DNA of 64,000 bases from Rhizobium sp. 32-5/1. Its GTDB lineage: Bacteria; Pseudomonadota; Alphaproteobacteria; Rhizobiales; Rhizobiaceae. The stretch covers positions 2,656,501 to 2,720,500 of the forward strand of contig NZ_CP120638.1 of the NCBI RefSeq assembly GCF_029537235.1, read 5' to 3'. Shown piece after piece: positions 7,295-16,938 of the stretch (its first letter is position 1; every line of letters starts with the position of its first letter). Position numbers and translations under genes: made by a program. The notes beneath the pieces are model-generated. The model did no database searches. It was given only the letters and a program-made list of their open reading frames with translations, and was not told the DNA's origin.

Positions 7295-8794
7295 ATGGAC
7301 ATGCAAACCACCCCGGCGCCGCTCGTTTCGAGCAAGGCGCTCCGACTGACACTTTTCGGCTTCCTGATGGCTGCGCTGTTCATGGCCACGCTCGACAACC
7401 AGATTGTCTCCACCGCCCTGCCGACGATCGTCGGCGAGTTCGGCCAGATGGAGCGTTTCGGCTGGATCGGATCTTCCTATCTGCTCGCCACCTGCGCGGT
7501 GATGCCGCTCTACGGCAAGCTTGGTGATCTCTTCGGCCGAAGATATGTGATGATCGCAGCCGTGACGATCTTCACGCTAGGGTCGATCGCCTGCGGCCTG
7601 GCCGTCTCGATGAATACGCTGATCGCTGCCCGTGTGTTTCAGGGGCTTGGCGGCGGCGGCATCATGGTCTCGATCTTTTCGATCAATGCCGATCTCTTCG
7701 AGCCGCGGGAGCGCGCCCGTTACCAGAGCTATTCCAGCCTGATGCTGATGGCGTCGGGCGCTATCGGTCCGGTGCTGGGCGGCACGATGAGCGACCTTTT
7801 CGGCTGGCGCTCGATCTTCCTGATCAATATCCCCATCGGCGCCATTGTCCTTGCCGGCCTGTTCGTCTTCCTGCCCTATCGCCGACCGACGCGGCAACCG
7901 AAGATCGATTATGCCGGTGCCTTGCTTCTGGCGGGGGCTGTCACCAGTGTCGTGCTGCTTGCCGATGGCCCGGAACTGTTCGGCTCGCTTCTGTCGCCGG
8001 GCGGCCTGTCCGTCATTGCTTTCGGCCTGGTCTGTGCAATCGCCTGGGTGCTGGTCGAGCGCCGCGCGCCGGAGCCGATCGTACCACTGTCGCTGTTTGC
8101 CAATCCGTCCTTCAGCCTGTTTCTCGTCATTTCGCTGGCAAGCGGCGCGATCGGCATCGGCATGGTCAACTATTTCGCATTGTTCCTGCAAACCACCACC
8201 GGTCTTTCACCGTCGTCGGCCGGGCTACTGTTCATCATGCTGACGGGCGGTATCGTCTGCGGTTCGCTGTCCGCCGGCCGGATGATTTCTATGACCGGTC
8301 GCTACAAGCCTTTTGCCATTGCAAGCGCCAGCATGGCCGTCATCGCCATGCTGCTGTTCACCTTGATTCATCCCGGCACGCCGATCGTCTTGATTGCCCT
8401 CGCAATGGGTTTCCACGGTATCGGCATCGGTCTTGGCCAACAGGTGCCGATCACCGGCGTGCAGAACATGGTGTCGCGCGGCGATGTCGGAGCAGCGACA
8501 GGTGCCGTCACCCTGTCGCGCATGGCCGGTGCATCGATCGCGATCTCGCTCTATGGCGCAACGATCGCGGCGGGCCTGGCGCGGCACGGCGGCGTCATTG
8601 CCGGGGTCGAGGATATCGAAAAGCTGACACCGGCCATGCTCTCCGCCTTGCCCGCGTCGGTGCAGCAGGCGGTTGCTGCAAGCTATACGGCTGCCTTCCA
8701 CCCGCTTTTCCTGACGGCGGCGGGTATAGCGGCGGTTGCGCTGGTGTCGGCTGTGCTTCTCAAATCCGTTCGCCTGCCGTCTGCCAAGGGGTAG
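7295..8794 (+). CDS. MFS drug exporter, 14-TM DHA2 (EmrB/QacA-like)
   Basis: 499 residues, about 14 hydrophobic segments. The first helix carries LDNQIVSTALPTIVGEFG, matching the 'LDxTIVNVALP' motif of DHA2 exporters. GKLGDLFGRRYVM is motif A after TM2, and GPVLGGTMSDLFGWR is the exporter-specific motif C in TM5. It is a proton-driven exporter of the inner membrane with unknown substrate. It is divergent from the MarR gene and probably under its control. Confidence 0.9.
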   Translation: MDMQTTPAPLVSSKALRLTLFGFLMAALFMATLDNQIVSTALPTIVGEFGQMERFGWIGSSYLLATCAVMPLYGKLGDLFGRRYVMIAAVTIFTLGSIACGLAVSMNTLIAARVFQGLGGGGIMVSIFSINADLFEPRERARYQSYSSLMLMASGAIGPVLGGTMSDLFGWRSIFLINIPIGAIVLAGLFVFLPYRRPTRQPKIDYAGALLLAGAVTSVVLLADGPELFGSLLSPGGLSVIAFGLVCAIAWVLVERRAPEPIVPLSLFANPSFSLFLVISLASGAIGIGMVNYFALFLQTTTGLSPSSAGLLFIMLTGGIVCGSLSAGRMISMTGRYKPFAIASASMAVIAMLLFTLIHPGTPIVLIALAMGFHGIGIGLGQQVPITGVQNMVSRGDVGAATGAVTLSRMAGASIAISLYGATIAAGLARHGGVIAGVEDIEKLTPAMLSALPASVQQAVAASYTAAFHPLFLTAAGIAAVALVSAVLLKSVRLPSAKG

Positions 8795-8815
8795 GGAGAC
8801 TGCGCTTGCCCCTTG
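8785..8815 (+). terminator. Possible terminator of the MFS gene
   Basis: CAAGGGG (8785-8791) can pair with CCCCTTG (8809-8815) across a 17-base loop that includes the stop codon. No T run follows, so confidence is low. Confidence 0.3.
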
Positions 8816-8850
8816 CCAAGCATTTCACTCCCATCTAAATCTCATCTCGC

Positions 8851-8947
8851 TCTAACGGGGTGCCTGGTTCGAATGTCGGACAATGGGCTGAGAGGCGAAA
8901 GCCGACCCGCAGAACCTGATCCGGTTTGTACCGGCGGAGGGATTAGA
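8851..8947 (+). ncRNA. TPP (THI-element) riboswitch
   Basis: The conserved core is visible: P1 5' strand TCTAAC (8851) pairing with TTAGA (8943-8947), ACGGGGTGCC, GGGCTGAGAGG (8885-8895) and the second conserved strand ACCCGCAGAACCTGATC (8905-8921). The short P5-like CCGG...CCGG (8921-8934) and GGAGGGA follow. It lies directly in front of thiBPQ and should shut the importer off when thiamine diphosphate is plentiful. Confidence 0.95.
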
Positions 8948-8959
8948 CGGCTCAATTCA

Positions 8960-8997
8960 GCGCCCTCTTCCCAATTTTGGATGTTTAAAGGAGGCGC
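8960..8997 (+). promoter_or_regulatory. Expression platform: stem that masks the thiB Shine-Dalgarno
   Basis: GCGCCCTCTT (8960-8969) can pair with the strong SD region AAGGAGGCGC (8988-8997), nine pairs with one bulged C. The SD AAAGGAGG lies at 8987-8994, before ATG 9000. There is no T run, so control by blocking translation start is more likely than transcription termination. The alternative partner that frees the SD without ligand was not worked out. Confidence 0.6.
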
Positions 8998-8999
8998 CG

Positions 9000-10009
9000 A
9001 TGCGCAAGATACTTCTCTCGATGGCAGCGGCTCTGGCCGCGTTGGTGTCTGCCGGTCCGGTGGCCGCGCAGGAAAAAGTCCTCGTTGTTTATACCTATGA
9101 GAGTTTCGTCAGCGAATGGGGACCTGGCCCCAAGGTCGCCGAAGCCTTCGAAAAGCAATGCGCCTGCAAGGTCAACTATGTCGGTGTCGCCGATGGCGTC
9201 GAACTGCTGACCCGGTTGAAGCTCGAGGGGAGGGAACCAAGGCGGATATCGTACTTGGTCTCGATACGAACCTTATCTCTGAAGCCAAGGCGACCGGCCT
9301 TTTTGTGCCGCATGGGCTGGATGTTTCGGCCGTCAAGGTTCCGGGTGATTTCTCCGATGATGTCTTCGTGCCCTATGATTATGGCCACTTCGCCGTGATC
9401 TACGACACCGAGACAATCAAGACGCCGCCCACCAGCCTCAAGGACCTTGTCGAAGGCGATCCGTCGCAGAAGATCGTCATCGAGGATCCGCGCACGTCGA
9501 CGCCCGGTCTCGGCCTGCTGCTCTGGGTGAAGTCGGTCTATGGCGATGAGGCAGGAACTGCCTGGGCCAAGCTCAAGGACCGAGTTCTGACCGTCACGCC
9601 CGGCTGGTCGGAAGCCTATGGCCTGTTCACGAAAGGCGAGGCGCCCATGGTTCTGTCCTATACGACGTCGCCGGCCTATCATATGGTTGCGGAAAATACG
9701 GATCGTTATCAGGCGGCCGCGTTTTCGGAAGGCCACTATATCCAGATCGAGGTAGCCGGCATGATCAAGACTGCCAAGGACCCAGCACTTGCCAAGCAGT
9801 TCATGGCCTTTGTCATCGGATCGCAATTCCAGACGATCATCCCGACAACCAACTGGATGATGCCCGTTGGCCCCCTGGACGCGCCGCTGCCGGAGGCATT
9901 CGGCAAGCTCGTCCAGCCGGCGAAGACCTTCCTGATGTCGTCGGAGGATGTTGCGTCCAACCGCAAGGCCTGGATCGACGAGTGGCTCGCCGCCATGAGC
10001 ATGAACTGA
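9000..10009 (+). CDS. thiB: Thiamine ABC transporter, periplasmic binding protein (one frame break)
   Basis: About 336 residues when a missing G in the run at 9227-9230 is restored ([17 protein letters not shown]). It has a Sec signal peptide, residues 1-24, ending AQA-type '[17 protein letters not shown]'. Binding-protein landmarks are the mature start [17 protein letters not shown], '[11 protein letters not shown]', '[13 protein letters not shown]', '[19 protein letters not shown]' and 'TTSPAYH'. It captures thiamine/TPP in the periplasm and hands it to ThiPQ. It starts six bases after a perfect SD under riboswitch control and overlaps thiP. Confidence 0.93.
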
Positions 10010-11654
10010 GTCGCGATGGGGGCATTGAACGCAGATTGACGCTGGCCGCCGGGGCGCTCTGCCTCGTCGGCATTCTGCTGTTCGTTGCCCTTGCGGCCCT
10101 TGCGCTCGTGACATTTGAGCAGGCGGGAGCAGCGCGAACCGTCTCCTTCGATGCCTATATCTGGCGGGTCACGCGGTTCACCCTGTTGCAAGCCACACTT
10201 TCGACCGGCCTTTCGGTGCTTCTCGCCATTCCCGTGGCAAGGGCTTTGGCGCGGCAAAGTCGCTTTCCCGGTCGCGTCTGGGTCATCCGGCTGATGGCGC
10301 TACCGCTCGGGCTGCCGGCACTGGTTGCAGCGCTGGGTTTGATCGGCATCTGGGGACGGCAGGGTGTTCTCAATGGCGGGTTGGCATGGCTGGGGCTTGA
10401 GCAGCCGGTCAGCATCTACGGGCTTTCCGGAATTCTTCTGGCCCATGTCTTCTTCAATATGCCGCTTGCCGTCCGGCTGATGCTCACGGGCCTTGAGCGC
10501 ATACCAGGCGAATACTGGCTTGTCGGCGCCAATCTCGGCATGCGGTCCTGGTCGATTTTCCGTTTTGTCGAGTGGCCTGTTATTCGCGGTCTTTTGCCGG
10601 GCATTGCCAGCCTGATCTTCATGCTGTGTGCTACGAGTTTCACGTTGGTGCTGACGCTGGGCGGCGGACCAGCGGCAAGCACGATCGAGGTGGCGATCTA
10701 CCAGGCGCTGCGCTTCGATTTCGATCCGCCGCGCGCGATCGCGCTCTCGCTGCTGCAGATCGCGATCACCGGCCTGCTTCTGCTTACCCTGCGGCGACTG
10801 GCGCCGCCATCGGCTGATGGCCCGACCTCCGGCCGGAATGTGCGTCGTTTCGATGGCCGTGTCGGTGTCAGAAGAATGGGCGATTTTACGGTGATCGGTC
10901 TTGCGGCGATCTTCACGCTGCTGCCGCTTGGCTCCGTTGTCGTCTCGGGCTTGCTGGCGGATCTTTCCGGCCTTGCCCTTGATCCGATGGTGCAGCGCGG
11001 GCTTGTGACGAGCCTTGCGATCGCTCTGTGTTCAGCCGTGTTTTGTGTGGGGGAACGGCGGCGATGATCCGCGCGCGGCAAATGGCGCTTTCACCGCGCA
11101 GGCCGGGAACCGCGGCGCGCGGGCTGGCCGCATCGGTGTCCGTCTCGACGTCGCTTGTTCTTCTCGTGCCGCCGGTTGTGCTAGGGTCCGGCTGGTTCCT
11201 GCTGTTGCGGCCTTTCGGCGACGTCAGCCGTTTCGCGCCCTTCCTGGTCATCATCATCAACGTCCTGATGGCCTTGCCCTTTGTCTATCGGGTTCTCCAG
11301 CCAGCCATGGAAACCCATTGGGGGCGAACCGCGCGGCTTTCCGCAAGCCTTGGTCTTGGCGGATGGAACCGTTGGCGGGCCATCGACTGGCCGGGCCTTC
11401 GCAAGCCGATCCTGATGGCGATGTCGTTTGCCGCTGCGCTGTCTCTCGGTGATCTCGGGGCCGTTGCACTTTTTGGTTCGCAGGATATGGTCACTCTGCC
11501 CTGGCTGCTCTACAGCCGGATGGGCAGCTATCGCTCGACGGACGCGGCCGGGCTGGCGCTGTTTCTGGGGCTGGTCTGCCTTCTTCTGACAATTTTCGGA
11601 ACGGCCGCGCAAACACGGGAACGTGGGGATGAGGATATCGATGGCAGACGCTGA
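9982..11654 (+). CDS. thiP: Thiamine ABC transporter permease (one frame break)
   Basis: A fused permease of about 555 residues with roughly 12 membrane segments and two binding-protein-dependent transport domains. EAA-type loops are at '[19 protein letters not shown]' (first half) and '[19 protein letters not shown]' (second half). The reading frame breaks in the G run at 11049-11053, where one extra G gives [12 protein letters not shown]. The start is uncertain: GTG 9982 overlaps thiB by 28 bases, and an ATG at 10016 would be in frame if the G5 run at 10018-10022 were also one base short. It lies between thiB and thiQ in the riboswitch operon. Confidence 0.9.
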
Positions 11655-12366
11655 AAATACAGGTTCGGCGATTGGCCTTAGAGATGTCCATGTCTGCTAT
11701 CCGAATGCGCATTTGCAGTTTGATTGCACTATCAGGCGCGGTGAGATCGCTGCGATCGTCGGAGTTTCCGGTTCGGGAAAATCGACTTTGTTCAACGTCA
11801 TTGCCGGTTTTGAAACGCCGGACGCAGGACGGGTCGAAATCTTCGACGAGAATGTGAAGGAAACTGGGCCATCCGAACGACCGGTCTCGGTGATCTTTCA
11901 GGACCACAATCTTTTTTCGCATCTGGACGTTGCTACCAATATCGGTCTCGGTATCAGTCCCGCGCTGCGCCTCGGGGTCAAGGAGCGCGGCAAGATCGCC
12001 GGCGCTCTGATGCGCGTCGGGCTGGAAGGGTTTGGCAAGCGCCTGCCGCCGACGCTTTCCGGCGGCGAGCGGCAGCGGGTTGCCTTGGCGCGCGCGCTGG
12101 TCAGGCGCAAACCTATCCTGTTGCTCGATGAACCTTTTGCGGCCCTTGATCCCGGCTTGCGCGCCGGGATGAGCCAGCTTCTGCTCGATCTGCACGACCA
12201 GGAGCAAAACACGATCCTGATCATCACCCATCATCCCGATGACCTCAGGCGGCTCGCCGACAGCGTGGTCTTCCTGGATGGCGGGCGGATCGTCGCGCAT
12301 CAGCCGACGACTGAATTCCTGGCTCGGCGCGATGACCCGGCAATCAACGCGTTTTTGGGCAATTGA
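11641..12366 (+). CDS. thiQ: Thiamine ABC transporter ATPase
   Basis: 241 residues from ATG 11641, chosen because GAGG lies six bases upstream and the start overlaps the thiP stop. Walker A is GVSGSGKST (about residues 35-43), Q-loop 'VSVIFQDHNLFSHL', signature LSGGERQRVALARAL, Walker B ILLLDEPFAALDP, and the switch His is in ITHHPDD. The short size and 'FQDHNLF.HL' are typical of ThiQ. It energises uptake through ThiP. It is the last gene of the operon and is followed by about 300 non-coding bases. Confidence 0.93.
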   Translation: MADAENTGSAIGLRDVHVCYPNAHLQFDCTIRRGEIAAIVGVSGSGKSTLFNVIAGFETPDAGRVEIFDENVKETGPSERPVSVIFQDHNLFSHLDVATNIGLGISPALRLGVKERGKIAGALMRVGLEGFGKRLPPTLSGGERQRVALARALVRRKPILLLDEPFAALDPGLRAGMSQLLLDLHDQEQNTILIITHHPDDLRRLADSVVFLDGGRIVAHQPTTEFLARRDDPAINAFLGN

Positions 12367-12663
12367 ATGTCCCGAGCGGCAAACTTCCAGCCTTTGCCAC
12401 AATTTAAACGTCGGCCCGTGCGACGGCCCGGATTGCGGCGGGCCTATGGTTCTGGTTTCCCGTGTCCGTTGCCGTGATGCCACGCGGCAACTATTTCTAT
12501 AGGTGTATGCTAGGCACGAACGGCGGGAATGGGTTACAGCAGGGCCATTGCAGAAACGGTCGCTGCGACTATTTACTCGGCTGTTATGAATAGCGAATTT
12601 GCGGCAGGATGAATGCCGCGAGCCCTTTCAGGGCTGGCACGAGAGACTGGGACGAGCTGAGGG
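12367..12663. other. Intergenic region between thiQ and the M48 protease
   Basis: 297 bases without a credible gene. A GC hairpin, GGCCCG-loop-CGGGCC (12425-12444), sits about 60 bases after thiQ, without a T run. No consensus promoter stands out. The M48 ATG at 12664 is preceded by GAGGG. Confidence 0.5.
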
Positions 12664-14175
12664 ATGAACAGGAAGACAGGCATAGAACGCGCGCTCCCGG
12701 CCAGACGGACTGGCGGCGCTCTGCGTGCCACGGCCGGATTGCTGGCCTGTCTGCTGCTGCCCGCATGCCAGTCGCTTGTCGAGCAGACTTATGAACCGAG
12801 CGTATCGCCCTCGCAAAATCCGCAGATCGTCGATGAGGTCCAGAAGAACGACCCGCGGGCCCAGGTCGGAGCACGGGAGCACCCGCGCATCGTGGCGAGT
12901 TATGGTGGCGAATACAAGGATGCACGCACCGAGCGTCTTGTCGCCCGCATCGCGGGGGCGCTGACGGCCGTTTCGGAAAATCCGAACCAGTCCTACCGCA
13001 TTACCATTCTCAATTCGCCTGCCATCAACGCCTTTGCGTTGCCAGGTGGCTATCTCTACGTGACGCGCGGCCTGCTGGCACTTGCCAATGATGCCTCGGA
13101 AGTTGCCGCCGTGCTGTCCCACGAAATGGCACACGTCACGGCCAATCACGGCCTCGAGCGTCAGCAGCGCGAAGAGGCGGAGGTCATTGCCAGCCGTGTG
13201 GTCTCCGAGGTTCTTTCGAGCGATCTCGCCGGCAAGCAGGCGCTTGCCCGCGGCAAACTGCGTCTCGCAGCATTCTCACGCAATCAGGAACTTCAGGCAG
13301 ACGTGATCGGCGTGCGCATGCTAGGCGAGGCCGGGTACGATGCCTATGCCGCCGCCCGCTTCCTGGATTCCATGGCTACCTATGCCCGCTATTCCTCGGT
13401 CGATCCGGATTCCGACCAGAGCCTCGACTTCCTGTCCAGCCATCCGAACGCACCGCAACGCGTCGATCTGGCACGCCGTCACGCACGGGCTTTTGGCCCC
13501 GAAGGCGCGACGGGCGATCGAGGTCGCGACTATTATCTGGCCGGCATCGACGGGCTTCTTTATGGCGATAGCCCCCAGGAAGGTTATGTCCGCGGCCAAA
13601 CATTCCTGCATGGCAAGCTCGGCATCCGCTTCGACGTGCCGAACGGCTTCCAGATCGACAACAAGGCGGAAGCTGTACTTGCAACTGGGCCGGGTGATAT
13701 CGCCATCCGCTTTGACGGTGTCGCCGATCCGAAGCGCCGCAGCCTGACGGAGTATATTGCCAGTGGTTGGGTCACCGGCCTGCAGCCAGATACGATCCGG
13801 CCGACCACGATCAATGGCCTGGAGGCAGCAATCGCTCGGGCTTCCGCCGACCGCTGGGATTTCGACGTGACCGTGATGCGCATCGATACCCAGATCTATC
13901 GCTTCCTCACCGCCGTACCCAAGGATTCTCCCGCGTTGGAGCCGACGGCAAATGCATTGAGGGCCTCGTTCCGGCGGATGACGCCGCAGGAAACGGCTGC
14001 ATTGAAGCCCTTGCGGGTGCGCATCCTAGTCGCGAAACCCGGCGATACACCGGCTACGCTGTCGGCGCGTATGATGGGAACGGATCGTAAGCTCGATCTT
14101 TTCCGGTTGATCAATGCCATGCAGGTCACCTCGACTGTCAAGCCGGGTGATAAGGTCAAGATCATTTCCGAATAG
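12664..14175 (+). CDS. M48 family metalloprotease, lipoprotein, with LysM-like C-terminus
   Basis: 503 residues. The N-terminal signal ends in a lipobox, LLPAC with Cys35, so it is probably an envelope lipoprotein. The M48 zinc site HEMAH is at residues 153-157, preceded by 'NAFALPGGYLYVTRGLL', and the second zinc region 'NQELQADVIGVRML' follows. The C-terminal 'VRILVAKPGDTPATLSARM' and what follows resemble a LysM-type fold. It is a relative of BepA/LoiP-type outer-membrane quality-control proteases. It stands alone and ends at a strong terminator shared with rpoH. Confidence 0.88.
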   Translation: MNRKTGIERALPARRTGGALRATAGLLACLLLPACQSLVEQTYEPSVSPSQNPQIVDEVQKNDPRAQVGAREHPRIVASYGGEYKDARTERLVARIAGALTAVSENPNQSYRITILNSPAINAFALPGGYLYVTRGLLALANDASEVAAVLSHEMAHVTANHGLERQQREEAEVIASRVVSEVLSSDLAGKQALARGKLRLAAFSRNQELQADVIGVRMLGEAGYDAYAAARFLDSMATYARYSSVDPDSDQSLDFLSSHPNAPQRVDLARRHARAFGPEGATGDRGRDYYLAGIDGLLYGDSPQEGYVRGQTFLHGKLGIRFDVPNGFQIDNKAEAVLATGPGDIAIRFDGVADPKRRSLTEYIASGWVTGLQPDTIRPTTINGLEAAIARASADRWDFDVTVMRIDTQIYRFLTAVPKDSPALEPTANALRASFRRMTPQETAALKPLRVRILVAKPGDTPATLSARMMGTDRKLDLFRLINAMQVTSTVKPGDKVKIISE

Positions 14176-14208
14176 GGCGTTTCAGCAGAGGCCCAAACCT
14201 GTCGTTCC

Positions 14209-14247
14209 GACGTACCAAGCCCGCTAAATCCGCAGGCTTGGTACGTC
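14209..14247. terminator. Bidirectional terminator between the M48 gene and rpoH
   Basis: GACGTACCAAGCC (14209-14221) pairs perfectly with GGCTTGGTACGTC (14235-14247): a 13-bp stem with a 13-base loop, between two convergent genes. Confidence 0.85.
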
Positions 14248-14265
14248 TCTATCTATCGCATGCCT

Positions 14266-15134
14266 TCAGTGCGCCATTATCGCTAGAACTGGCGCCTGCG
14301 CAACAAGCGCGACCTTCAGCTTTTCCAGCGCACGTGTCTCGATCTGGCGGACGCGTTCCTTGGAAATACCAAGATTGACCCCGAGCTCTTCGAGCGTCGC
14401 GCCTTCATCGGAGAGGCGGCGGGCGCGGATGATCTTCATTTCACGCTCGTTGAGCTGTTCGAGAGCGTTGCCCAGCCATTGCCGGCGCCGCTCCTGATCG
14501 ATCATCTCGCTGACCTGTTCGTCTGGCAGGGGGCGTTGCAGGCGAGCAGGTCGAGTTTCTCGCCGCCGTCGGTCTCTCCACCTGTTGAAATCGGCGCTTG
14601 AAGGGAAGCGTCGTTGCCGGAAAGCCGCGCATCCATGGTCTGGACGTCGGACAAACTGACGCCCAGCGCCACGGAAATTTCCTCGTGAATTGCCTGCGCG
14701 GTCAGTTGCCGATCGCCCTGTGCGAGTTTAGCGCGTAACCTGCGGAGATTGAAGAACAGAGCTTTTTGGGCAGAACTCGTGCCGCCGCGTACGATCGACC
14801 AGTTGCGCAGGACATAATCCTGCATGGAAGCCCGGATCCACCAGGTTGCATAGGTGGAGAAGCGCACTTCGCGGCTGGGTTCAAAGCGAGCCGCAGCTTC
14901 TAGAAGGCCGATATGGCCTTCCTGTATTAGATCGCTCATCGACAGGCCGAAATTCCTGAATTTCCCTGCCATAGAAATCACCAGGCGCATATGGGCCATG
15001 GCGATCTTGTTGCGCGCGTCCTGATCGTCATTGTCCTTCCAGGCGTGAGCCAAAGCCTGTTCTTCATGGCGCTCCAGGTAGGGGGCGGCCATGGCAATCT
15101 TGATCATGCGCCGGTCTGCAGAGAGATTCTTCAT
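14266..15134 (-). CDS. rpoH: RNA polymerase sigma factor RpoH (one frame break)
   Basis: About 289 residues after adding one base in the run at 14529-14533. Region 2 has 'NKIAMAHMRLVISMAGKFRNFGLSMSDLIQEGHIGLLEAAARFEP' and 'RFSTYATWWIRASMQDYVLRNWSIVR'. The RpoH-specific box appears as QKALFFNLRRLRAKL. Region 4 is 'LEELGVNLGISKERVRQIETRALEKLK'. Rhizobia carry two RpoH paralogues; the length and divergent box suggest the RpoH2-like one, but I cannot be sure without alignment. It directs heat and stress gene transcription. AGGAG lies six bases before ATG 15134, and a GC palindrome sits in the leader. Confidence 0.9.
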
Positions 15135-15150
15135 AGGCTACTCCTGACAG

Positions 15151-15164
15151 GGCACCGCGGTGCC
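15151..15164 (-). promoter_or_regulatory. 14-bp GC palindrome in the rpoH leader
   Basis: GGCACCGCGGTGCC is a perfect palindrome about ten bases upstream of the SD of rpoH. It could form a small hairpin near the ribosome site or be a protein site. Confidence 0.4.
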
Positions 15165-15348
15165 GTTTGAGCGTTCCGTCGATCAGTGTTGGGCATTTCT
15201 CTGTCTTGCCGTTGACGCGTGAGGGAAGCGCCCTATATCGTGATTATCGGCCTGACATGAAGCCCGTTACGGACCTGATGCAAAAGTGGATCGAAGGGGT
15301 TTAAAACCGATCTGCCTGGGATAAACACACGCACACCGGACGCTGGAC

Positions 15349-15372
15349 AACGCGCGACCTGAAAAAGGTTCC
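15349..15372 (-). promoter_or_regulatory. Possible EcfG/RpoE2-type promoter upstream of rpoH
   Basis: On the minus strand GGAAC (15372-15368) is followed after 15 bases by CGTT (15352-15349). Alphaproteobacterial general-stress promoters have GGAAC and CGTT separated by about 16-17 bases. The spacer here is one short, but contains a 5-base homopolymer of the kind that is undercalled elsewhere in this window. It lies about 215 bases before the rpoH start. The remainder of 15135-15594 (460 bases) contains no credible gene. Confidence 0.35.
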
Positions 15373-15594
15373 GCGTTTCGTTCACGCTTGATCGTTTTCC
15401 GTAAAGATCCAATTGTTGTGACGCGCGGATGGGCCTCGCCGGGATTTTCTGTGCGTGCCGGATTTTTCGCGCTTGCCGCAAAAGTTAAAAAGCGTTAACT
15501 TTTGATCATGCTCCCCAAAAGTCACCTGTGGGAAGTCGAACATCGGTGGCTGCATGGGATTCCTGTAGGTGCGGCACGAGTCTAGAGTTTCGCT

Positions 15595-16101
15595 ATGAAA
15601 ACACTATCAATTGATGTCCGTCCGGGGGAGCCGAGAGACGCCTTCGCAATTTCGGATGTTCACCGCGTCTCTTGGCTGCAGGCCTATGGGGGGCTGATTC
15701 CGCACAAACCCTTGAACCAGATGGTCGACCGCCGCAATGAGAGTTGGTGGCGTAAGGCAACACGGGGACCGGCGACGCTTCTGGTCGTCGATGTCGCGGG
15801 GGTGATTGCAGGCTATGCGACGCTTGGTCTGAACCGCGCCCGCGCCCTGCCGCAGGAGGGCGAGATCTACGAAATCTACTTCCGCCCGGAATATCAGGGG
15901 ATCGGACTGGGTCGCATCCTGTTCGGGGAAGCCAAAAGCCTTTTGCGTTCGCTCGGCTGCAAGGGGCTGGTCGTCTGGTGCCTCGAGGACAGCCATCATG
16001 CCGACCGTTTCTTCCGTTCTGCCGGCGGACGGGACCTATGCGAGGGTATGGAAGATTTCGGCGAGAAGAACCTCAAGAAAATCGGCTATATATGGGACTG
16101 A
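15595..16101 (+). CDS. GNAT family N-acetyltransferase
   Basis: 168 residues with the GNAT fold. Beta strands 'LLVVDVAGVIAGYATLGL' are followed by motif A 'EIYEIYFRPEYQGIGLGRILF', with the Q-G-I-G-L-G acetyl-CoA pyrophosphate loop, then 'GLVVWCLEDSHHADRFFRSAGG' (motif B). The substrate is unknown and the neighbours give no clue. It is transcribed away from rpoH. Confidence 0.82.
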   Translation: MKTLSIDVRPGEPRDAFAISDVHRVSWLQAYGGLIPHKPLNQMVDRRNESWWRKATRGPATLLVVDVAGVIAGYATLGLNRARALPQEGEIYEIYFRPEYQGIGLGRILFGEAKSLLRSLGCKGLVVWCLEDSHHADRFFRSAGGRDLCEGMEDFGEKNLKKIGYIWD

Positions 16102-16280
16102 ACACGCCCAGTCGGGCGCATGATGGGACGGTTCGCCGGCCTTGGCTCGCGTGTGCCGTGATTGACAGACTCATCCGTTCCGATTGACCAATTTCGGCTC
16201 GGTAGCGAAAGTCGTGTTGCGTTGCCGCATGTTTCGCTTTATCGGATTTCCAGCTTTTACTGCTGATCTGGGAGACACCT

Positions 16281-16817
16281 ATGCGTATTGACGCAATTTC
16301 CATCGGAAAAAATCCACCGGAAGATATCAACGTCATTGTCGAGGTGCCCGTCGGTGGCCATCCGATCAAGTATGAAATGGACAAGGAAGCCGGCACGCTG
16401 GTTGTGGATCGCTTCCTCTACACGCCGATGACCTATCCGGGCAATTACGGTTTCGTGCCGCACACTCTGTCCGATGACGGCGACCCGATCGACGTGCTGA
16501 TCGCGTCGACCCGCCCGCTGGTGCCTGGTTGCGTCATCAATGTCCGCCCGATCGGCGTGATGATGATGGAAGACAATTCCGGCAAGGACGAGAAGATCAT
16601 CGCCGTGCCGAGCTATCACCTGACAAAGCGCTATGACAAGGTGAAGGATTATACCGACCTGCCGGAAATCACCCTGCAGCAGATCGAGCACTTCTTCGAG
16701 CATTACAAGGATCTGGAGCCCGGCAAGTGGGTGAAGATCTTCGGCTGGAAGGATGCCGACACGGCCCGCCAGCTGATCGTCGAGGCGATCGAGCGCGCCA
16801 AGACAGTCAAGAAATAA
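16281..16817 (+). CDS. ppa: Inorganic pyrophosphatase, family I
   Basis: 178 residues, the normal length for the bacterial family I enzyme that hydrolyses PPi in the cytoplasm. The metal-binding signature DGDPID is at residues 66-71. '[32 protein letters not shown]' and '[19 protein letters not shown]' carry the other conserved Lys, Glu, Tyr and Asp. GGGAG precedes ATG 16281. It is monocistronic, ending at a strong intrinsic terminator. Confidence 0.96.
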   Translation: MRIDAISIGKNPPEDINVIVEVPVGGHPIKYEMDKEAGTLVVDRFLYTPMTYPGNYGFVPHTLSDDGDPIDVLIASTRPLVPGCVINVRPIGVMMMEDNSGKDEKIIAVPSYHLTKRYDKVKDYTDLPEITLQQIEHFFEHYKDLEPGKWVKIFGWKDADTARQLIVEAIERAKTVKK

Positions 16818-16842
16818 GCGTTTCTATCTAACGACCTCACAA

Positions 16843-16879
16843 AAAACACCTCCGGCTCGGTCGATCCGGAGGTGTTTTT
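16843..16879 (+). terminator. Intrinsic terminator of ppa
   Basis: AAAACACCTCCGG (16843-16855) pairs with CCGGAGGTGTTTT (16866-16878), followed by T. It may serve the convergent YggT gene too, because the A run gives a T run on the other strand. Confidence 0.9.
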
Positions 16880-16938
16880 GTTTCGGGCTCTTGCCGATAG
16901 CTGCCCGCGTCATAATTCAAGCTGACAACCGTCGGCGA

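Noticed and set aside
15233-15481. 82-codon minus-strand frame upstream of rpoH
   Set aside because: Atypical composition, no ribosome site, and it overlaps the likely rpoH promoter region.
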